From an uncultured Acidimicrobiales bacterium (lineage in GTDB: Bacteria > Actinomycetota > Acidimicrobiia > Acidimicrobiales > SHLQ01), in contig CALHTF010000043.1 in assembly GCA_938038815.1 (NCBI GenBank), forward strand, positions 1 through 64,000: DNA of 64,000 bases, read 5' to 3'. A model generated the notes under the pieces. It was given only the letters and a program-made list of their open reading frames with translations. It ran no database searches and was not told where the DNA came from. Shown in pieces: positions 8,081 through 16,392 of this stretch (positions are counted from its first letter, which is position 1; the number at the start of each line of letters is the position of its first letter). A program made the translations under genes and the position numbers.

Positions 8081-8719
8081 GTGAGCAATTCCGACATGTT
8101 TGTCAGCGTGGCGTACGTGCTTTACGTGCTGGCGCCCGCGTTGAAACAAGAGTTCTGGCTGCGGGCTGCCTTGTTGGTGAACAGCTTAGGGTTTGCCATT
8201 TGGGGCTTGTGGATCGGAAGTTGGCCAGTGGTGGTGGCCAACACCCTGTTCTGTCTGATCAGCTTGCGTCAGCTTCGCCGGGCCTACCTCGAGCGACAAC
8301 CGGTTCATCTCAGCGTCGACGCGGCAACGGCCGGGGCGTTGGTCTTTCCTTCGATGGCCGACCGCGACCTCGACCAGCTCTGGAACGAGGGGTACGAGAT
8401 CACGACCGAATCGATGCAGATCGCCACGCGGGGCGAACTGCTCGACAACTTGTACCTGCTGCTCGACGGCGAGGTCAAGGTAGAACTCTCGACCGGCGAG
8501 GTGATCATTCGGCCTGCGCCAGCCGTGATCGGCGAAGTGTCGGCCATCGCCTTAGATGGCACCCGAGCCGGTGCGACCGCAACCGTCACCGCCATCGATG
8601 CTCGCCTGAAGGTCTGGGACCGAGCGACGATCGTGGCGCTACAGCACGACCGGCCAACAATGTCGGCGCCGTTCCTGCGGGGCCTGTCGGCGCAGATGGC
8701 CACCCGGCTGATGATGTAG
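8081..8719 (+). CDS. Popeye-like membrane protein with cyclic-nucleotide-binding-like domain
   Basis: About 212 residues. The N-terminus has three closely spaced TM helices (about 5-22, 27-45, 48-63) ending in RRAYLERQPV. This resembles the bacterial version of the Popeye architecture, in which such helices precede a cAMP-binding-fold domain. The C-terminal ~125 residues form a beta-roll-like stretch (LLDNLYLLLDGEVKVEL, then PAPAVIGEVSAI) similar to cyclic-nucleotide-binding domains. GTG was chosen because a GGGGGA run lies about 9 bases upstream; ATG at 8096 is possible. Effector and output are unknown. The family call rests on pattern recognition only. Confidence 0.65.
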   Translation: MSNSDMFVSVAYVLYVLAPALKQEFWLRAALLVNSLGFAIWGLWIGSWPVVVANTLFCLISLRQLRRAYLERQPVHLSVDAATAGALVFPSMADRDLDQLWNEGYEITTESMQIATRGELLDNLYLLLDGEVKVELSTGEVIIRPAPAVIGEVSAIALDGTRAGATATVTAIDARLKVWDRATIVALQHDRPTMSAPFLRGLSAQMATRLMM

Positions 8720-8851
8720 CTCGCCAAAACCCAAATGAGGAGCACCGGTCCACCCCACGGCGGAGAGGGATGGACCGGAACGCCTCGGGACGTACCGTAC
8801 AACGATTAACAGGGTATGAACAGACTGTTTTGTGAAGTTGTGCAAGTCAGA

Positions 8852-10096
8852 CTAGCGAACGGCTGGCCGTTTCGAGGCGGCGACGAACACCGCGGAACCA
8901 ATCAAACTCAGTGCCCCGGCCACCACATAGCTCAGCCGGTAGCTCGAGATGTCGTGCAAAATTCCGAGCAAATACGGACCCACGCCAACGCCGGCACCAA
9001 TCACGATGAGTTGCTGGAGGGCAAAGATGCGGGGGTAACTAGCGACCCCAAACCGGTCGGCCACTAACAACGGCTGCAACATCAACAGGTTGCCGATGGT
9101 GCAGCCGAACAGAATCGCCGCGGCGAGTAGTTGGGAGCGGGAATCGATGGTCGAGATCCATATCAGGGCGACCCCTTGCACGGCGGCCAGCACCCAGGTC
9201 ATAACGATCAACGGAAGTCGAGTGGCGACCCACCCACCGATGAGCCGGGCCAGTACCGACGCAAAGGCAATACCCGACACGGCGAGTGCTCCCGCCGAAT
9301 TGTCGATGCGCTCGGTTCCTAGCTTGGCGATTTGGGCAATGCCGCCCACCTGGGCTCCCATCGTGACGATGAACCCGAGCGTCATCAACCGGAAGAACGG
9401 CGAGGCGATCGCAACCTCGTAGCTTGTGCCCGACGACTCGCCGGGCACGTCGGGGTCGGCGAGCGGCAGACCGTCGGGGGTGGTGCCTCGCGCCTTTGGG
9501 CTGGGCCACAGTGCAGGCAATGCCAGTGCGGTGAGCCCGAGGTAGAGCAACGCCAGCCACGGTGTGGCCTCGGCCATGCTCGAGTTGTCGATGATGCGGT
9601 CGGCGAGCAGGGTGAGGGTGAGGCCACCCACCGAGAGCCCGGTCGAGGCGACCGAGAGCGCCACCGACCGTCGGGCGTGGAACCAGCGGGTGATCAACGT
9701 GGTGGCCGGAACCAAACCGCTGAGCCCGCTCCCCACGGCAAACACCACATAGGCGACGTACAGCGTGATCAAGCTCGACGACTGGCCGATCAACCAAAGC
9801 CCGACCGCCGAGATCACCGCGCCGACGGCCACCACTTGGCGAATGTCGCGACGCTCAATGACCGGGGCGATTATCCGCCCGGCGACCGCGCTGACCACAA
9901 AGTAAAGCGACGTCGCGAGCGACACGGCCCCGGTACTAAAGCCTTGTTCGGTGGTGATCGCATCGAGGTAGATCGCCAGCCCGTAGAACCCGAGGCCCGC
10001 GTTGACCAGCAGCAACAAAAAGACCGACGCCACCACGAACCAACCCACAAAGGGCGCATCGGTGTCGGGCTGGTCAACGGGTGAGGCGGGCTGCAC
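8852..10096 (-). CDS. Major facilitator superfamily transporter
   Basis: A 414-residue protein with about 12 hydrophobic helices in two halves separated by a hydrophilic stretch near residues 190-225 (WPSPKARGTTPDG). The first helices and the ARRSVALSVASTGLSVGG loop resemble the oxalate/formate-antiporter-like and monocarboxylate MFS branch. It is likely a proton- or anion-coupled small-molecule transporter or exporter; the substrate is unknown. It lies 47 bases after the response-regulator gene on the same strand, so it may be the last gene of the two-component operon and a regulated output. Confidence 0.85.
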   Translation of the reverse strand: MQPASPVDQPDTDAPFVGWFVVASVFLLLLVNAGLGFYGLAIYLDAITTEQGFSTGAVSLATSLYFVVSAVAGRIIAPVIERRDIRQVVAVGAVISAVGLWLIGQSSSLITLYVAYVVFAVGSGLSGLVPATTLITRWFHARRSVALSVASTGLSVGGLTLTLLADRIIDNSSMAEATPWLALLYLGLTALALPALWPSPKARGTTPDGLPLADPDVPGESSGTSYEVAIASPFFRLMTLGFIVTMGAQVGGIAQIAKLGTERIDNSAGALAVSGIAFASVLARLIGGWVATRLPLIVMTWVLAAVQGVALIWISTIDSRSQLLAAAILFGCTIGNLLMLQPLLVADRFGVASYPRIFALQQLIVIGAGVGVGPYLLGILHDISSYRLSYVVAGALSLIGSAVFVAASKRPAVR

Positions 10097-10143
10097 CGCA
10101 GCATCGTATGGGGGCGCGGCCAGCGATTGCGAACGAGAAGCGC

Positions 10144-10827
10144 CTAGTCGCCCGGTTTCACGAGTCCGTGCTCATAGGCGAACACCACGGCCTGTACTCG
10201 GTCGCGGAGGCCGAGCTTGCTCAGCACGTTCGAAACGTGGGTCTTTACCGTCGTCTCGCCCACAAACAGCTCCTCGGCGATCTCGGCATTGCTTAACCCG
10301 CGAGCCATCTGTTCGAGGACCTCTCGCTCGCGTTCGGTGAGTTCGTCGAGTCGTTCGGAACGGGCCACGCCCGGCCCGGCGGTGGTGAAGCGTTCGATCA
10401 CTTGGCCGGTAACCGTCGGGTCGAGCAGCGAGTGGCCGGCCGCAACGACCCGGATCGCGTCGACCAAGTCTTCGGGCGGAGCGGTTTTGAGTAGAAAGCC
10501 GCTCGCTCCCGCGCGCAGCGCGTCGAACAGGTAGTCGTCGCGCTGAAAGGTGGTCACCACCAAGATCCGGGTTGCCAGCTTTGGGTCGGCGACGATCTTG
10601 CTCGTGGCCTCGATGCCGTCCATGTCCGGCATCTGCACATCCATCAGCACGATGTCGGGTTCGAGTTCGGCCGCCAGGCGCACAGCCTCGGCGCCCGTCG
10701 TTGCCTCACCCACCACGACAAGGTCGGGTTGAATATCGATCAGCAGCTTGAACCCGGCACTGATCATCGCCTGGTCGTCGGCGAGCAGGATCCGTACCTG
10801 GCCGTCGGTGGTCGTCTCGGCAGTCAT
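10144..10827 (-). CDS. NarL/FixJ-type response regulator
   Basis: A 227-residue two-domain regulator. The receiver domain has the acidic pair (LADDQ), the phospho-acceptor Asp63 in LMDVQMPDMDG, a conserved Thr in VVTTF and Lys in LLKTAPP. The C-terminal LuxR-type HTH (about residues 160-222) contains LTEREREVLEQMARGLSNAEIA and TTVKTHVSNVLSKL. Its ATG overlaps the end of the kinase gene by four bases, which makes it the cognate partner. It is expected to bind DNA as a dimer when phosphorylated and may regulate its own operon and the adjacent MFS gene (inference). Confidence 0.92.
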   Translation of the reverse strand: MTAETTTDGQVRILLADDQAMISAGFKLLIDIQPDLVVVGEATTGAEAVRLAAELEPDIVLMDVQMPDMDGIEATSKIVADPKLATRILVVTTFQRDDYLFDALRAGASGFLLKTAPPEDLVDAIRVVAAGHSLLDPTVTGQVIERFTTAGPGVARSERLDELTEREREVLEQMARGLSNAEIAEELFVGETTVKTHVSNVLSKLGLRDRVQAVVFAYEHGLVKPGD

Positions 10828-12122
10828 CGTTGGGCTCCAAAGGGTAGAAGGGCGTGTACTCGCCAGCCATTGGCCGAACCAGATCCATTGGCCGACATCG
10901 GACCGACTTCAACGGTGCCGCCATGCAACGAGGCCCGTTCTTTCATGCCAACGATGCCGTGGCCCCCGGATTTCGTGGGCGTCGAAGGGGCGGCCGATCC
11001 CTTGTCGATGATCTCGAGCTGCACCGCGTCCTTGCCGACCACAATGTCGATCGCGGCGGTCGTGGCAGAGCTGTGCTTCATGGCATTGGTGAGCGCCTCC
11101 TGCACAATGCGGTAGGCCGACAGGTCGACCGCCGCTGGGATCTTGGCGATATCGCCGTCGACGTTGATGTCACACGAAAGGTTGCTGCCGAACTGGGTTC
11201 GCAGCGCTTCGAGATGGCGCAGCGATGGGGTGGGGGCTCGGCCTTCGGGTGCCGAGTCGCTCGGTTGGCCAGAGTCGCGGAGGAACCCGAGCATCTGGTG
11301 GAGTTCGTTTACCGCATTGCGCCCGGCGGTTTCGATGTGGCGAAGCGAATCCTCGGCCTTGTCGGGAGCGGTGTGAATCATCTGGCGGGCCGCACCGGCG
11401 TGCACCGTCATCGTCGTCACGTGATGGGCGACCACGTCGTGCAGCTCGCGCGAGATGCGAAGCCGCTCGTCGATCACCGCGGTTTCGGCGGTAATCGCCC
11501 GTTCCTGTTCGAGTTCGAGGTTGCGTTGTGCGAGTTCGGCCGACTGCCCAACAAGGCGTCGAGCGATCAGGCCAGCGCCGATGGCCCCGGCATACAGCAA
11601 CGCCTCTTGCACCACCGTGCTAAGCGAGACGAACGCCGACCCGGGGGCCGAGTTGAGGGCCTCGAACCGGTCGTCGATCTGAAACGACCGCCAACCGGTC
11701 ACCAGGATTGCGGGGATGACGAACGGAACCGCCAGCCACCAGTTCTTGATCCGCCAGATTGCCCAGAAGGTGCACACGCCAAGTGCGAGTCGCAGCACGA
11801 TCCCGTTCTGGCCGTAGAGCGGATAGCGCCATTGCACGAAGGTGACCAGGGCGCTTACCAGCGCCAGGGTCACCAGCGGTTTGATGTGGCGTAGAGGCAG
11901 GAGGGCGCACAAGCCGAGCACAAGCCAGAAGGCCAACGACAACGACTCCGCAGTGAAATAGTTGCCGAGGTAGAAGGCTCGACCCGCCGGGCTTAGGTCG
12001 TCGAGCGAGCGGTCGATCGAGACGTAGGCCACGATCCACGTCACGGCGAGCGCCGCCACGAATGCCATTTCGCCAGCGACCCGGGCACCAGGCCGGCGCA
12101 GGAAGTTCGGTGTCTTGATCAT
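10824..12122 (-). CDS. NarL-class sensor histidine kinase (HisKA_3)
   Basis: A 432-residue membrane kinase. The first ~190 residues carry about six hydrophobic segments without a large periplasmic domain. A coiled linker (AELAQRNLELEQERA) leads to the HisKA_3 dimerisation helix with phospho-acceptor His228 in RISRELHDVVAHHV. The ATPase domain has an N box (RIVQEALTNAMKHS) and G box (GHGIVGMKER). Its ATG overlaps the TGA of the upstream lipoprotein, and its own stop overlaps the response-regulator start, so three genes are translationally coupled. A sensor of this type often reads membrane or partner-protein signals, and the lipoprotein is the obvious candidate partner (inference). Confidence 0.92.
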   Translation of the reverse strand: MIKTPNFLRRPGARVAGEMAFVAALAVTWIVAYVSIDRSLDDLSPAGRAFYLGNYFTAESLSLAFWLVLGLCALLPLRHIKPLVTLALVSALVTFVQWRYPLYGQNGIVLRLALGVCTFWAIWRIKNWWLAVPFVIPAILVTGWRSFQIDDRFEALNSAPGSAFVSLSTVVQEALLYAGAIGAGLIARRLVGQSAELAQRNLELEQERAITAETAVIDERLRISRELHDVVAHHVTTMTVHAGAARQMIHTAPDKAEDSLRHIETAGRNAVNELHQMLGFLRDSGQPSDSAPEGRAPTPSLRHLEALRTQFGSNLSCDINVDGDIAKIPAAVDLSAYRIVQEALTNAMKHSSATTAAIDIVVGKDAVQLEIIDKGSAAPSTPTKSGGHGIVGMKERASLHGGTVEVGPMSANGSGSANGWRVHALLPFGAQR

Positions 12123-13483
12123 CGCGCAATCCGGTCGGCTGCTTGGGTTGCCAGATCGACCAGGTCGGGCGAGTCGCCATCGAGTCCCACGAAGTGAACG
12201 GTAAGTACATATCGCCCGACCCGCACTGCGGTGGTGGCGAACTCGACCGGGAAATCTTGCTCACCAAGAGTTTGGGTAGCCTTCGCGTTCAGATCGGCAA
12301 CGGTGTACCCGTTGCGTTCGACGACCTCTTCGGTCGTGGACTTGGTGGTGAACATCTCGTTCGGAATGCCGATGGTTTCGAGGTAACAGTCGACGCCTTT
12401 CGTGATGAATTCGTCGAACGCCGCTTCGGCCTCCGCCTCGGTTCCGTACACCCGCGAAATCTGGTTGATCTCACTCGCCCCGACGCCCGGGCTAATCGCC
12501 AGTTGGCTTGGGCCGTAGGTGGCGGCCTCGGCTCCGGGCGCATTGAAACAAACCGCGTCGGGTACCGGCGGGAGCACCTTGAGGCGTTGGGCTGGCTCGA
12601 AATAGTCGGGAAACGCGTCGTCGGGTAGCGCGCTTGCTCGCAGATCGTTGATCGCGTTGTCCATTGCAGTACTGGCTTCGGGATCGTCGGCGACGATTGG
12701 CCCACCGGCGAGCAGGACCCGCCAGGTGTCGGTGCTGACCTGTTCGGCCCGGTCCTGGGTCGAAATGGCGTACACCCGAACCAATATCGTGCCGAGTCCT
12801 ACCGCACTTTCGATTTGTTCGAGTTCGCGTTGCTCCGAACCGATCGAGATCGTCCCTCGGTAGCGGCGCGATGCGCTGTTCTCCTGGGCGAGGTGATCAT
12901 CGAACGGGACTCCGGTGGCATTGCTCAGATCCATGATCACCCCCGGAACTTGGTTCTCGTTACTCATTGCGTCGGCGATGATCGCCTGGTCGCATGCGTC
13001 GGCGATATCGCTGTTCAGCGCAGCAACCTCGCGGCGCACGGCCTCTTCGGACTCGTACACGAACACTTCGACGCTGGTCGCTTCGCCAAAAGGTGCGTCA
13101 TCGACATTGACCTTGGTGAGGGTCTCGACCTGGGCGGCGATTGGTCCTTGGGGATCGCACCCGGCCGGTCGGGGCCGATACTCGGCCCCTCGATTGAACT
13201 GCGGGGCCCAGTCGCCTTCGAGATCGAACAGCCGATTGATTATCTTTCCCGCCAACAGCGCCGCCGAACCCGGCCCGAATCCAGCCTCGCGTTCGCCGAG
13301 CGAAACCGCTTCGACGGCCACCGGCGCCTCGGTGGTCGTTGCCGTGATCACCGATGATGTCGTACCGGTCTCGATCGTCGACGATTCGGGGTCGGCCGCC
13401 GACCCGCCGCAAGCGGCAGCCATCAGTGCGAAGGCGGCCGCCAGGGCAATGGTCTTGATCCATTGGGTTGGTCTGGTGGTCAT
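12119..13483 (-). CDS. Large lipoprotein co-translated with sensor kinase
   Basis: About 454 residues, starting at MTTRPTQW. A signal peptide ends in a lipobox MAAAC, followed by a Ser/Thr/Glu linker and then two or more globular alpha/beta stretches. I do not recognise the fold. Repeated themes such as FVYESEEAVRREVAALNSD and YGTEAEAEAAFDEF suggest internally duplicated domains of the kind seen in actinobacterial sensory lipoproteins. It may bind a ligand outside the membrane. The TGA overlaps the kinase ATG by four bases, which is strong evidence of functional linkage. An in-frame upstream extension exists but lacks the lipoprotein start. Confidence 0.75.
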   Translation of the reverse strand: MTTRPTQWIKTIALAAAFALMAAACGGSAADPESSTIETGTTSSVITATTTEAPVAVEAVSLGEREAGFGPGSAALLAGKIINRLFDLEGDWAPQFNRGAEYRPRPAGCDPQGPIAAQVETLTKVNVDDAPFGEATSVEVFVYESEEAVRREVAALNSDIADACDQAIIADAMSNENQVPGVIMDLSNATGVPFDDHLAQENSASRRYRGTISIGSEQRELEQIESAVGLGTILVRVYAISTQDRAEQVSTDTWRVLLAGGPIVADDPEASTAMDNAINDLRASALPDDAFPDYFEPAQRLKVLPPVPDAVCFNAPGAEAATYGPSQLAISPGVGASEINQISRVYGTEAEAEAAFDEFITKGVDCYLETIGIPNEMFTTKSTTEEVVERNGYTVADLNAKATQTLGEQDFPVEFATTAVRVGRYVLTVHFVGLDGDSPDLVDLATQAADRIAR

Positions 13484-13530
13484 GAGTTGGTTTCCACAGT
13501 AGCGACGGATGGTCGGTGGGACCCGCTGGT

Positions 13531-14853
13531 CTAGGAGACGAACGGAGCGCACGAGGTGAGCCGCAGTGTTTGGTCGGTGACGAGTGCGGTGCGCACGTTG
13601 CCTTCGACGCTCGCCGATTCGGCCCACGACTGAAACAGGGTCTCGAGTTCGGCGAGGTCGGCTTCGGTGTCGGCCACCATGTCGACGGTGAGGCACGACT
13701 CGGTGTCGGTCCCGGTGAGGACGAAGCGATCCCCACCCCAACCCTCGGCGGCGGTGATGGCGTTGATGATGTCGGTCTGCGACGGCAGCAGTTGCTCACC
13801 GATCGCCAACAAGATCACGCCCTCGGCGCCGAGAACGCCGCTGGTGTAGACGGTTCCGTCGGCCTCAGGCAGAGGAACCTCGACCGGGAGGTCGGTGCCG
13901 ATACGGGCCGGAAACATCATCTGCTCTGAAGAGGTCGGGCGTTCATCGAACAGGTTCCACGTTTCGGCGGCCCCGCCGAGCTGGGCGATCGATTGGGCGC
14001 CGAGTTGGTACGGCAGCACGATCGACACGATGGCCGAGGTCGGAACATCGTCGAGATCATCACCTGGTTCGGCGGCCTCGGGGATCACGTTGTTCTGCAT
14101 CATCCACAGGTTTTGGACGTAGCTGGCACGGCCTTCGACGATCGCTCGAATGGCGAACACATCGTCGGTGATCTCGTCCTGGGCCGACAGCTCGATCACC
14201 TCATCGATGACCGCGCCGAGGTCAACGTATTGCCCGTCGAGAGCGTGGCTTAGCTCGTGCACCAGGATGGCGTTGAAGAGGTCGCCCGCCAGTGCGCCTT
14301 CGGGAATGAAGACCGTGTCGGTGTCGGGGTCGTAGCGGCCGCTGATGAGGTCGGTCGAGGTCGAGGCGCCGTTCATAACCTCAAACAAGTCGTCGGGCCC
14401 GAGCGTGGTGTGGCCGATCGACTGAAGGTACCGGGCGGTGTGTTCGCTACGCGCTTCGATGTGCGCCAAATGCTCTTCGGAGGGTTTCATCGCCGTTTCG
14501 AATTCCTCGATCGACTGCATCACCAGCTTGGGCTTCCATTTGAACTCCCGACCGTTGGCCTCCTCGACGAATGCGACCATGTCGTTGATCTCATCGGTTG
14601 TCAGGTCGAGGGTTCCGTCGAGTTCAAACTTTGGCTCGGCGTCGGGGGTAATAGTTGGCGCAACGGTGGTTTGCGGTGCGGGGGTGGTGGTGGGTGCGGG
14701 GGTGGTGGTAGCGGCGACCGTGGTGGTCGGGGCGGCCGTCGCAACCGGCTCGCCCGCGCTGGTGGTCGAGTCATCGCTCGAGCAGGCGGCCATCACCAAC
14801 AGCAAGAGGATGCAGATGGCAATGGTTGCCGTGTTTGACGTTGACACCTTCAT
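13531..14853 (-). CDS. Lipoprotein with HExxH zinc-metallopeptidase motif
   Basis: About 440 residues, starting MKVSTSNTA. It has a lipobox VMAAC (Cys24), a Thr/Pro/Ala-rich linker to about residue 70, then a helical domain containing HELSHALDG (His199, Glu200, His203). This is the zinc-binding and catalytic signature of gluzincin-type peptidases. A candidate third ligand is the Glu in IVEGRASY about 30 residues later. The C-terminal ~100 residues resemble the substrate-like tail region of the next lipoprotein. It is likely a surface-tethered protease; activity is unproven. It lies 47 bases upstream of the lipoprotein-kinase-regulator genes, probably in the same transcript. Confidence 0.75.
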   Translation of the reverse strand: MKVSTSNTATIAICILLLLVMAACSSDDSTTSAGEPVATAAPTTTVAATTTPAPTTTPAPQTTVAPTITPDAEPKFELDGTLDLTTDEINDMVAFVEEANGREFKWKPKLVMQSIEEFETAMKPSEEHLAHIEARSEHTARYLQSIGHTTLGPDDLFEVMNGASTSTDLISGRYDPDTDTVFIPEGALAGDLFNAILVHELSHALDGQYVDLGAVIDEVIELSAQDEITDDVFAIRAIVEGRASYVQNLWMMQNNVIPEAAEPGDDLDDVPTSAIVSIVLPYQLGAQSIAQLGGAAETWNLFDERPTSSEQMMFPARIGTDLPVEVPLPEADGTVYTSGVLGAEGVILLAIGEQLLPSQTDIINAITAAEGWGGDRFVLTGTDTESCLTVDMVADTEADLAELETLFQSWAESASVEGNVRTALVTDQTLRLTSCAPFVS

Positions 14854-15013
14854 GACGTTGCTCGCTTTCTGTGGTCGTTCGACCGGCACGGGTTGACTAC
14901 CAACACCGTAAAAACTCCGGTGCTCGTGGCACATCGGCCGAGGTGACGATTCGGTGTCTCCTCCCAAAGGATGAGCCGGTCTGAGCGGCCATTCGTGGCG
15001 CTATGGTTCGCCT

Positions 15014-16069
15014 ATGCAGGTAGTTCGCAGCACCGACCACCGTCTTCACTTCCCAACCGGTGAACTAAACGGTGGTCAGCTCGTCCGTCCGTTCGAATGC
15101 CCCGAGCGTTGGGACTACGTGATGGCGACTCTTGCCGACCACGGCTTCACCGACCTGGTCGACCCCGACCAATCGCCCACTGGCGAGGCGGCACTCGACG
15201 CGACGCTCGCCCAGATTCACTCCGCCGACTACCTCGAGTTTCTCACTGGCGCATGGTCGGCCTGGACTGCGCTGGGTCGCACCAGCGACATGATCCCTAC
15301 CTTCTTTCCCGCCCGCCAAGGCGCTGATGTCCCGGGGCGGCCCGACCACATCGACGGCCAGCTCGGTTGGTATGGCTTCACCTGCGACACGGCGATTACC
15401 GAAGGCACGTGGTCGGCAGCCCGGGCCGCCGCCGCCCTTGCCCTGACCGCCCAGCGCCTCGTGTCGAGTGGACAATCGAGCGCGTTCGCGCTTTGTCGGC
15501 CGCCGGGCCACCACGCCGGCGGGGGCTACTTCGGCGGGTACTGCTTCTTGAACAACGCAGGGGTAGCGGCTCAAGGGTTTCTCAACGACGGCGCCGACCG
15601 CGTGGCGATCGTCGATGTCGACTTTCACCACGGCAACGGCACCCAAGACATCTTTTATGGCCGCGACGATGTGTTGTTCGTGTCGCTGCACGGCGACCCG
15701 GTGACCGAGTTTCCCTACTTTCACGGCTACGCGACCGAAACGGGGTCGGGACCCGGTGATGGGTTCAACGCCAACTATCCGCTCGCTGCGGGAACCTCGT
15801 TCGACGAATGGTCAGCCGCTTTAGCCGACGGGTTGGCCAAGGTCGCGGCGTTTGGCGCCGATGCCCTCGTCGTCTCGCTCGGCGTCGACACGTTTGCCGA
15901 CGATCCCATCAGTAGCTTCACGCTCGGGTCAGACGACTTCACGGCGTACGGCGAAATGCTCGGCGCTGCCGGACTTCCGACCGTGTACTGCATGGAAGGC
16001 GGCTATGCGGTCGAACAGATCGGGGTGAACGCCGTGAATGTGCTCGAGGGGCACCTCAGTGCCAGCTGA
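15014..16069 (+). CDS. Histone-deacetylase-fold amidohydrolase (acetylpolyamine amidohydrolase-like)
   Basis: A 351-residue zinc hydrolase of the arginase/deacetylase superfamily. Key residues are visible: catalytic His166-His167 in PPGHHA, zinc ligands Asp203 and His205 in DVDFHHGNGTQ, the third ligand Asp292 in SLGVDTF, and the transition-state Tyr331 in MEGGYAVEQ. The GGYCFLNNA segment and overall length fit bacterial acetylpolyamine amidohydrolases, which deacetylate acetylputrescine or acetylcadaverine and form dimers; other small acylamines remain possible. The gene overlaps the start of a small downstream gene by 11 bases. Confidence 0.88.
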   Translation: MQVVRSTDHRLHFPTGELNGGQLVRPFECPERWDYVMATLADHGFTDLVDPDQSPTGEAALDATLAQIHSADYLEFLTGAWSAWTALGRTSDMIPTFFPARQGADVPGRPDHIDGQLGWYGFTCDTAITEGTWSAARAAAALALTAQRLVSSGQSSAFALCRPPGHHAGGGYFGGYCFLNNAGVAAQGFLNDGADRVAIVDVDFHHGNGTQDIFYGRDDVLFVSLHGDPVTEFPYFHGYATETGSGPGDGFNANYPLAAGTSFDEWSAALADGLAKVAAFGADALVVSLGVDTFADDPISSFTLGSDDFTAYGEMLGAAGLPTVYCMEGGYAVEQIGVNAVNVLEGHLSAS

Positions 16070-16382
16070 GTCGAAGCGGTTCGTCGTGCATGCGCAGCTC
16101 CGTGCGGGGTCGCTGTGGCGTCGAGTCGACGACCGGCTCGACGCAGCCGTACCCGGAGAGGTTGGACTTTCGGGGCGATTAGTGGCGGCGTTCGATGACT
16201 GGACCGAATTCTTCGACGAGGTCGAAGGTGACCTCGCCGACCCCGTTGTCGCGGCGGAGTTCGTGAGCCAAGGCTTCAAGATCGCTCACCGGTTGCGAGC
16301 CGAGATCAAAGGCAGCGAGGTACACCTGGTCCACCCGACCACCGGCGAATCCATCGAGATCACCCGCACCACGCCTCGCTGA
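16059..16382 (+). CDS. Small hypothetical protein overlapping deacetylase gene
   Basis: A 107-residue protein starting at a GTG with GAGGGG about 7 bases upstream, inside the final codons of the deacetylase gene. It appears soluble and alpha/beta: LRAGSLWRRVDDRLDAAVPG, a helical FDDWTEFFDEVEGDLADPV segment, and a C-terminal beta hairpin EVHLVHPTTGESIEITR. I do not recognise the family. The overlap suggests co-translation with the deacetylase. It converges with the GH2 gene about 10 bases downstream. Confidence 0.6.
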   Translation: MPAESKRFVVHAQLRAGSLWRRVDDRLDAAVPGEVGLSGRLVAAFDDWTEFFDEVEGDLADPVVAAEFVSQGFKIAHRLRAEIKGSEVHLVHPTTGESIEITRTTPR

Positions 16383-16392
16383 CCGGAGCGTT

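Noticed and set aside
8745-8778. Hairpin CCGGTCCA/TGGACCGG after the Popeye-like gene
   Set aside because: The loop is 18 bases long and no T-run follows, so it is not a reliable terminator.
9332-10084. Long plus-strand frame opposite the MFS gene
   Set aside because: It is a charged, low-complexity shadow of the transporter's codons, without a recognisable domain.
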